Shown here in pieces: positions 33,478 to 38,960 of a DNA stretch of 38,960 nt. The DNA is from Tritrichomonas musculus (Eukaryota > Parabasalia > Tritrichomonadida > Tritrichomonadidae): positions 1-38,960 of the forward strand of contig JAPFFF010000143.1 in NCBI GenBank assembly GCA_039105265.1, written 5' to 3'. Both the position numbers and the translations under genes were made by a program. The stretch's first letter is position 1. Each line of letters opens with the position of its first letter. The notes under the pieces are model-generated. The model searched no databases. It was not told the origin of the DNA and saw nothing but the letters and a program-made list of their open reading frames with translations.

Positions 33478-36189
33478 ATGCTCACGATAGAACAAGCGGG
33501 TACTATAAAAAAAGTAAATACAATTGATGAATTGATAATAGAATATATCAAGAAATATGCTTGTACACATTTGTGTCCGGGAACCAATGGTTCCTGCCAA
33601 TGCAATAACGGAAATAATTTAGGGTCAAGCTTGAATACTGAGGAATTGAAAGAATTATTAAAACCATATGCGAAGCTTACGAATCTTGATGAGTATGCAA
33701 AGCTTACGAACTTAAGTGAGTACGCTAAAGCGCAGGACTTACAGTCTTACGCGAAAACAACTGATTTATTCGATTATTTGAAAACAGAGGAATTCAATAA
33801 AGAATTATTAAAGTATGCTAGTAGTGAAGAAATTGAAAACGCTGTTAATACATTACGTGATTACGTTGTTAACAATTTTGCATTATCAACTGACATACCT
33901 GAAATACCTACAGATTTGGTTAATGAATCTGCTTTGACAACTGCTTTGGAGCCATATGCGAAGCTTACGAACTTAAGTGAGTACGCTAAAGCGCAGGACT
34001 TACAGTCTTATGTAAAAAAAGAAGACATTCCAGAACCAGTTGATTTATCAAATTATGCTTTGACAACAGATATGACCCTTGCTATTGAGCAAGTGAAAAG
34101 CGATATCCCAGAGATTATTGAGGGGCAAACAACTATTCAATTCAAAATCGTCAATAATACAATTCCTGATTTAGATTACAACACATATCATGAACTGATT
34201 GAGCAATATGGGATGGATATTGTTTCATCAGACAATTTCTATACGGCCCATTATGTTCACGCAGACTATTCGTACAATGACGATGATGATAATCAACCCT
34301 CTCAGATACTGTGTATGGAAGGAAGTGATTCTAGTCTTTGGATACTATATCAATCACATGAATTAATTAATCCAGGAACTGGTGAAACACCAGAAATATT
34401 ATCATGTTCAATAACCAAAACTGTTGAACCAACAAACAAAAACATTTATTCAGCAAGATATGTGTCAAACAATTATGCATTAAAAGAAGATATCCCAGAA
34501 CCTGTCGATTTGACACCGTATTATTCTAGTGCACAAGCTGATGAGAAGTTTGTTGATGAAGATGAATTGGCTTATGAATTAGATAAGTATGCATTGAAAA
34601 CAGATATACCAACAATTCCATCTGATTTGGTTAATGAATCTGCATTGAGTACTGCATTATATGGTACTGAATTGAATATTGAATATCCTGCAAAATTATA
34701 TGACGGTGCATATATTACCCCTAAGCTACCAAATGCTGGAGTTCATTTGGTATTTGATGTTAATTGGGGAGATAATCAAGATGATGATATTATGCATATT
34801 GATGTAATATTTAAACCAAATGGCTCTACTAACACTTTTGATTGCTTGGACAGATATGATAGCAATGGTAAACGCATTGATAGAATAATATGGCGTCATG
34901 ATGATGGACAAATTGTATATGTATCGTATATTGCAGCACATAGAAATAATAATCCTATAGCATATAATTTCATTAGAGCACAAATTGAATCACCATTTAT
35001 CAAAGACTCGAATGTTGTTGATGAAAGTCCAGAACGATTCACAATTCAATGTATACAGAATGATAGTGGTTGTGCAATCCCAGATGAATATATAAGAAGA
35101 GTATTAACAACTAAAAATATAATCGTAAAGTTCAAACGAAATGCTGATGATACAACATATGAAGAAGCTGAATATACTTATGCTGGTCGAAAGGGTGCAA
35201 ATATCATATACAAATCAACCAGTAGTGAGTCAAGCGAATCAATAGATATTCGTGTAGCTACACGTATTGTCTCAATAAGAGCCGTGGACGATACACTGAC
35301 CAATATATATGATGCATCTATCACATTAATCAGCAACCAACCTGTGAGCGATGATATGATTACTTCGGTGAAATATGTGAATGATAATTTTGCATTGAAG
35401 TCCGAATCTGATGAAAAATATGTTCCCAAAGAAGGTAATTCAACTATTAATGGAGCGTTGACAGCTAATTGTACAACTTCAAGTAATGCTTTATCTGTTT
35501 TCTCATCATATGATAATAAATGTGTTATTAAGTTTGGTGTATTAAATAGTGATAATTATGGATTATTACGATATAGTAGAACTGATAATAGTGATAAATT
35601 TGTTACATTAGCAATAGGTGGTTATAATTATATAACTTGTAAACATTTAAATAATGATCTTAATAATGTTGATAGAAATATTACTTTAATTCATAAAACA
35701 ATTATTGAAAAAGATTTAGTTGTAAAAGGTACAATTACATCCAATGGTTCAACTACCATAACCCACTACTCCCCAATCGAGTCATCTGTAAATTCAATAA
35801 ATGATTTCGTTATTGGAGCTCCAGTATATATGACCGGTAAGGTTTATAAACATGTTGGTGATACTTGGGTACTTTCAACTGTGAATGATACTACAGATTG
35901 TATTTGCAGTGTCAAAACTACTGGTTCATGGAAAGAATATGTTGGTATTTGTGTTAGAATTGACCAAAAAAATAATTGTATTACCTTCACTTCACATGGT
36001 GATTATCTTTTGAAAGTTGATGATTCATCTTGTTATGGTATTGGAGATGAAGTATTTATTGATAATGAAGATAATAAATTGAAGATTCTTAGTGGTGAAA
36101 CTGCAATAACATCAAAGATTAAACGTATGACTGTTGGTATCATAACTGCAATAATAGATAATAAAACACTTGCATGCTTTAAGGCATAA
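33478..36189 (+). CDS. Fibre-like protein with Y-A-K-x-x-(D/N)-L repeats
   Basis: I use the ATG at 33478 (MLTIEQAGTIKK). It is 903 aa. A cysteine-rich patch (CTHLCPGTNGSCQC, about 29-42) is followed by shaft-like repeats at 55-110 and 155-205: LEPYAKLTNLSEYAKAQDLQ, PEPVDLSNYALTTDM, and similar. Such repeats recur in trimeric tail-fibre and spike stalks of phages and in large DNA viruses. Spaced strand-rich domains follow, each ending in a phrase like ARYVSNNYALKEDIP or VKYVNDNFALKSE. The C-terminal 140 residues form a compact, strand-rich tip (VIGAPVYMTGKVYKHVGDTW...GIITAIIDN). It is likely a receptor-binding fibre at the virion vertex. An exact 50-bp repeat lies at 33700-33749 and 33961-34010. 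Confidence 0.75.
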   Translation: MLTIEQAGTIKKVNTIDELIIEYIKKYACTHLCPGTNGSCQCNNGNNLGSSLNTEELKELLKPYAKLTNLDEYAKLTNLSEYAKAQDLQSYAKTTDLFDYLKTEEFNKELLKYASSEEIENAVNTLRDYVVNNFALSTDIPEIPTDLVNESALTTALEPYAKLTNLSEYAKAQDLQSYVKKEDIPEPVDLSNYALTTDMTLAIEQVKSDIPEIIEGQTTIQFKIVNNTIPDLDYNTYHELIEQYGMDIVSSDNFYTAHYVHADYSYNDDDDNQPSQILCMEGSDSSLWILYQSHELINPGTGETPEILSCSITKTVEPTNKNIYSARYVSNNYALKEDIPEPVDLTPYYSSAQADEKFVDEDELAYELDKYALKTDIPTIPSDLVNESALSTALYGTELNIEYPAKLYDGAYITPKLPNAGVHLVFDVNWGDNQDDDIMHIDVIFKPNGSTNTFDCLDRYDSNGKRIDRIIWRHDDGQIVYVSYIAAHRNNNPIAYNFIRAQIESPFIKDSNVVDESPERFTIQCIQNDSGCAIPDEYIRRVLTTKNIIVKFKRNADDTTYEEAEYTYAGRKGANIIYKSTSSESSESIDIRVATRIVSIRAVDDTLTNIYDASITLISNQPVSDDMITSVKYVNDNFALKSESDEKYVPKEGNSTINGALTANCTTSSNALSVFSSYDNKCVIKFGVLNSDNYGLLRYSRTDNSDKFVTLAIGGYNYITCKHLNNDLNNVDRNITLIHKTIIEKDLVVKGTITSNGSTTITHYSPIESSVNSINDFVIGAPVYMTGKVYKHVGDTWVLSTVNDTTDCICSVKTTGSWKEYVGICVRIDQKNNCITFTSHGDYLLKVDDSSCYGIGDEVFIDNEDNKLKILSGETAITSKIKRMTVGIITAIIDNKTLACFKA
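33700..34010 (+). repeat. Exact 50-bp direct repeat within the fibre-like gene
   Basis: 33700-33749 and 33961-34010 are identical over 50 bp, including silent positions (start AAGCTTACGAACTTAAGTGA, end TACAGTCTTA). Neighbouring repeat units differ more. A recent duplication or conversion of a shaft segment is implied. Confidence 0.9.
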
Positions 36190-36214
36190 ATAGTATAAAA
36201 AAAATTTTTTTAGC

Positions 36215-36667
36215 TTAATTGTTGGATGAGATTATTTGAATCAGCTTTCCCGTCATGTATAACGATAAATTGATATTTAATTGTTCACGAATTAGATTCT
36301 GAAGGAATTGAATTCGATTAGACCTTGGTTGGTTCATAATTGTTTCTTTATGGTCAGAAGCAAATTGAAGAACTTGGTCTCTCTGTTCATCATTAAGGAA
36401 TTTGGATTTGTTTAATGGAAATGAGCGATTTGTTCTTCTTCGTATAGGATTTAATTCATTTGATTGTTCAGTTGATTCAGTTGATTCAGTTGATGGTTCG
36501 ACACTTTGTGCCTCGGCATAGCCTCGGGCAACTTCGTTGACCTCAGATTCAGTTGGTTGTTCAATTTGTGTTTCATTTGGTTGTTCGTTTGATATATTAT
36601 TTAATTGTTCGAATTCGGTTTTTAAAGCAAGTAATTCAGAAATGATATGGTCGATGCGTTGTTGCAT
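36215..36667 (-). CDS. Small protein with coiled coil, acidic linker and basic helical C-terminus
   Basis: I start this 150-aa protein at the ATG at 36667 (MQQRIDHIISELLALKTEFE). An N-terminal coil is followed by a Glu/Ser/Thr/Gln-rich disordered linker (about 28-75; SVEPSTESTESTEQSNELNP) and a basic helical domain (PIRRRTNRSFPLNKSKFLND; RIQFLQNLIREQLN). It lies 38 bp inside the right terminal repeat, so its promoter must overlap the repeat. A GC-rich patch (36511-36545) of the mini-element type encodes VARGYAEAQS within the linker. No family recognised. Confidence 0.65.
   Translation of the reverse strand: MQQRIDHIISELLALKTEFEQLNNISNEQPNETQIEQPTESEVNEVARGYAEAQSVEPSTESTESTEQSNELNPIRRRTNRSFPLNKSKFLNDEQRDQVLQFASDHKETIMNQPRSNRIQFLQNLIREQLNINLSLYMTGKLIQIISSNN
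36511..36545. repeat. GC-rich palindromic patch in coding sequence
   Basis: CGGC-ATA-GCC and overlapping words make short stems. In reverse complement the patch shares GAGGTCAACGAAGTTGCCCG with 21652-21672 at all but a few positions, so it belongs to the same mini-element family. Confidence 0.55.
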
Positions 36668-36704
36668 TTTTAAATAAGATAAAAAAAACAAATTCTTAAT
36701 TTAA

Positions 36705-36968
36705 AATTTTATAACTTGTTCTCAGATTCATTCTGGAGCCCTTATTTAAATTTTAAATCCCAAATTAACTTTGAAATAAATTTTAAAATGAGTGTTTAGC
36801 GCTTTATGACAGGCCTTGTTCTACAACAGATTATGGAGGCTAATTAAAATTTAAACCCTGTGGATAAGTTTTTCGTTAATTTTTAAAATGAGGTTTTGAG
36901 CTTGGTTCCTGGTATTGGGAGACCTAGAAAAATTATTCGACCACCAATACGAACATACATATACTACT
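36705..36968 (-). repeat. Right terminal inverted repeat of the outer Polinton
   Basis: It is the reverse complement of 4485-4748 with no difference that I can find. It ends ACATACATATACTACT. The 150-aa gene starts just inside it. Confidence 0.93.
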
Positions 36969-36974
36969 CTCCCC
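36969..36974. repeat. Target site duplication CTCCCC (right copy)
   Basis: It matches 4479-4484 and lies directly after the terminal repeat. Confidence 0.93.
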
Positions 36975-38960
36975 TTTTATTTAAATTAAAAAAACAATAA
37001 ACGTGTGGACATTTATAAATTGAAATTCATTTTTTATCAATTATTATTCGAAATTGTTCTAGGCAAGGCAGCTTCATTACAATAAAAAAAGTCTAGAATT
37101 CAAATTAGTTCACAAAGTTTCCCGATTACTTAAATTTTGTTACTTTTTTCGATTTGAAAATGAAAGATGTAGATCATTAATAGCATGATTCAAATGAAAG
37201 AAACTGACATCAATATACTTTAAACCAGCATGGGAGTCACTAGTATAGCTCTTAATAGCATTATACATTTATTTTCCATATGATTTTGATAAACTATTTT
37301 GCAAGACATGGAAAGAATAGTTCATTATAATTAAAACTTGAATTAAATAAATAAACAAAACAAGAAGATGATATAGAGAATATTAATATTTATTTAATTC
37401 AAGTTTTAAATCAAGTTACTTTAAGAAGAAAATTTGACCTGTTTTTTGTCAATTTAAAGGTCAATTGAATCATTTTGGTTCAACTTTTAAATATGAAGAT
37501 TAATTCTCAGATGAAAAAATAATAATTATAATAATTAAATTAATAAAAATATTTTATTTTATATTTTAAATAAATTTTATTAGCTTCTACTTTTTTTTTT
37601 TTTTTTTTTCAAGAAAAATGTAGAGGTATTCATGTGAAGTGAAAACTCGTTATTTGATTTTTTTATTTTTAGTTTAATTGAATGAATATTTTATCTTATG
37701 AAAAAATAATAAGATTATTTACTTCTATATATTAAATACTTGCATTTGCCATAATTGGTTTTAATGGATGTTGAGAATTTAAAACCATTTAAAAAATGAT
37801 ATTTCGTTTATATCTCGAGCCAAATAAAATATTTATGAATTACAAATCAATAATAATATTTTATACTTTATTTATAAAATATATTATCTGTTGTATTTAC
37901 AAATTACTAGCCACATATAGATTTAACCACAAATTTACATAAAAAATATTAGAAAATTACTTATTTCTCAATTGCCCTGTCAAATTTTCCTTTTTTAGAA
38001 TTGCGGGGATTAGTAAAAAATAAACGTACACTGGCATACCAACTTTTTCTAAATGTAGTCAATTTAAAAAAGTGCTCTTTTTTCATATCTTTATTGTGAC
38101 TATTATTACATTTGGGAAAAAGATCGCTGATCTACCTTTAATAGCAATAACTTTACTATTACTTATTTTTTTATCCACTTTTCGTTTTACAGCTGCCTCA
38201 CCAGGAAATGCTGAATTATTCAACATCATCTGGTGAGAGGAAAGTCACTCCACCAGCAAAAGTACTAAATCGCTCATCATACATCTCAAACAAACAAAAA
38301 TAAAAGCATTAGTTTAAGCACAAACGAATTTTTTTACTCAATTGAATTTTAATTTTCAAACATTTCCCCGCTTGACCAACGAGGCATATCATTCGCATGT
38401 ACAATTAACGTAACACATATTTTCTATAGAACATTTCGCTTTGCAACCTATTCATCAACTTTATATCAATACTAATTATCAAAATTCTACCTTAATATTG
38501 TTAATCAAATTATTCTCATTCAATTCATAACATTAGCACTCAAATTATTTAACATTTATACTTTTTTCATTTTTATCTTATCTTATCTCTTTGTATTCTT
38601 TTTTAAGACTATTTATTTCTTTTTTGGAACGTATCTTTTATTTTATTAGTTTTAATAATATATTATTTATGTTTTTCTTTTTTCTTTTTTTTTTTTTTTA
38701 AATTTAAGATATTTATTTGAAGAAATTTATTTGCAAGCACGTTAATGAATACAGACGGGAACACGGAAGACCTTAAAGAATTTATTTTACAGATGGTTAT
38801 ACTTTACTTATATTTGAAGATGCAGGATTCGAAAGACAAACGTACAGAACGGAATACATGAACACGGAAACGAATACAGAAACGAACACAGAAGAATATC
38901 TCGATTTTATTATATAAACAGTTCTATTTTGATTTTAAATAATCAGATGAACGTCGATCG
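36975..38960. other. AT-rich host flank
   Basis: No gene is seen. Contents are a 23-bp perfect inverted repeat (37331-37353 with 37387-37409), a T run of about 22 bp near 37589, an 8-bp inverted pair CTCACCAG/CTGGTGAG (38197-38204, 38230-38237), and a degenerate tandem of GAACACGGAA- and GAATACAGAA-like words from about 38745 to 38895. Confidence 0.5.
37331..37409. repeat. Perfect 23-bp inverted repeat with 33-bp spacer
   Basis: TTAAAACTTGAATTAAATAA plus ATA at 37331-37353 is the exact reverse complement of 37387-37409. It may be a fold-back remnant or a short MITE. No target duplication is evident. Confidence 0.75.

Larger units (their letters stand above)
4485..36968. mobile_element. Outer Polinton/Maverick element, 32.5 kb including a nested insertion
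   Basis: A virus-like element bounded by 264-bp terminal inverted repeats starting AG and ending CT, with a 6-bp duplication of the target. It carries the Polinton hallmark genes: protein-primed polymerase B, rve integrase, A32/FtsK-type ATPase and major capsid protein, plus fibre-like, pVI-like and KilA-N proteins. Without the nested 10.1-kb element it is about 22.3 kb, slightly above the usual 15-20 kb. I did not find a separate adenain-type protease or a penton gene that I could name with confidence. The matching terminal repeats and intact duplication mean recent integration. It looks whole apart from one break, the nested insertion in the KilA-N gene. Confidence 0.95.

Noticed and set aside
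4485-36968. Adenain-type cysteine protease expected in Polintons
   Set aside because: No frame shows a convincing His-Asp/Glu-Gln-Cys arrangement, so I did not assign one in either element.
1-38960. tRNA and rRNA genes
   Set aside because: I saw no cloverleaf-like GC-rich 70-90 bp segment with tRNA boxes and no rRNA-like stretch. A covariance-model scan would be needed to exclude a tRNA fully.

Overview
The window is a piece of a very AT-rich eukaryotic nuclear genome carrying two virus-like elements of the Polinton/Maverick class, one inserted in the other. I cannot name the host. The base composition and the mix of hAT-type fragments and simple repeats would suit an early-diverging fungus (for example an arbuscular mycorrhizal fungus) or a protist, but that is inference.

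Layout. 1-4478 is host flank with a short non-autonomous DNA transposon (685-1626, 8-bp target duplication AAATATGA), another inverted-repeat pair (242-607) and one possible host exon (2189-2653). 4485-36968 is the outer Polinton. It has 264-bp terminal inverted repeats with no difference that I can find, AG...CT ends and a 6-bp target duplication CTCCCC on both sides, so it is a recent insertion. It encodes a 1625-aa protein-primed DNA polymerase B with an HNH motif inserted in it, a KilA-N protein, an A32/FtsK-type packaging ATPase, a double-jelly-roll major capsid protein, an rve-type integrase, a pVI-like small protein, a fibre-like protein with Y-A/x-x-D/N-L repeats, and several unrecognised proteins. 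36975-38960 is host flank.

Inside the outer element, 11189-21321 is a second, 10.1-kb element sitting in the KilA-N gene. It has diverged, GC-rich, fold-back termini and a 5-6 bp target duplication. It carries MCP, penton-like protein, ATPase and integrase in one long minus-strand run, plus two paralogous basic capsid-interior candidates and a plus-strand NUMOD/HNH endonuclease gene. I see no DNA polymerase gene in it. The two elements share two gene families with no name that I know (149/153 aa and 174/233 aa) as well as MCP, ATPase and integrase, so they are distant relatives. Apart from the nested insertion the outer element looks whole. The nested one also has long open genes.

The most unusual signal is a set of GC-rich palindromic mini-elements scattered over the outer element and largely absent from the inner one. 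A 28-bp unit occurs four times (22759, 23171, 27827, 29648). Two copies lie in the ATPase gene and one in the integrase gene, each read in frame as a different peptide. A second family of double hairpins (two short stems joined by a TCAG-like linker) sits in the polymerase, KilA-N, integrase and other genes and between genes. Their stem sequences differ from copy to copy while the pairing is kept, most clearly in the tandem pair at 25261-25324.
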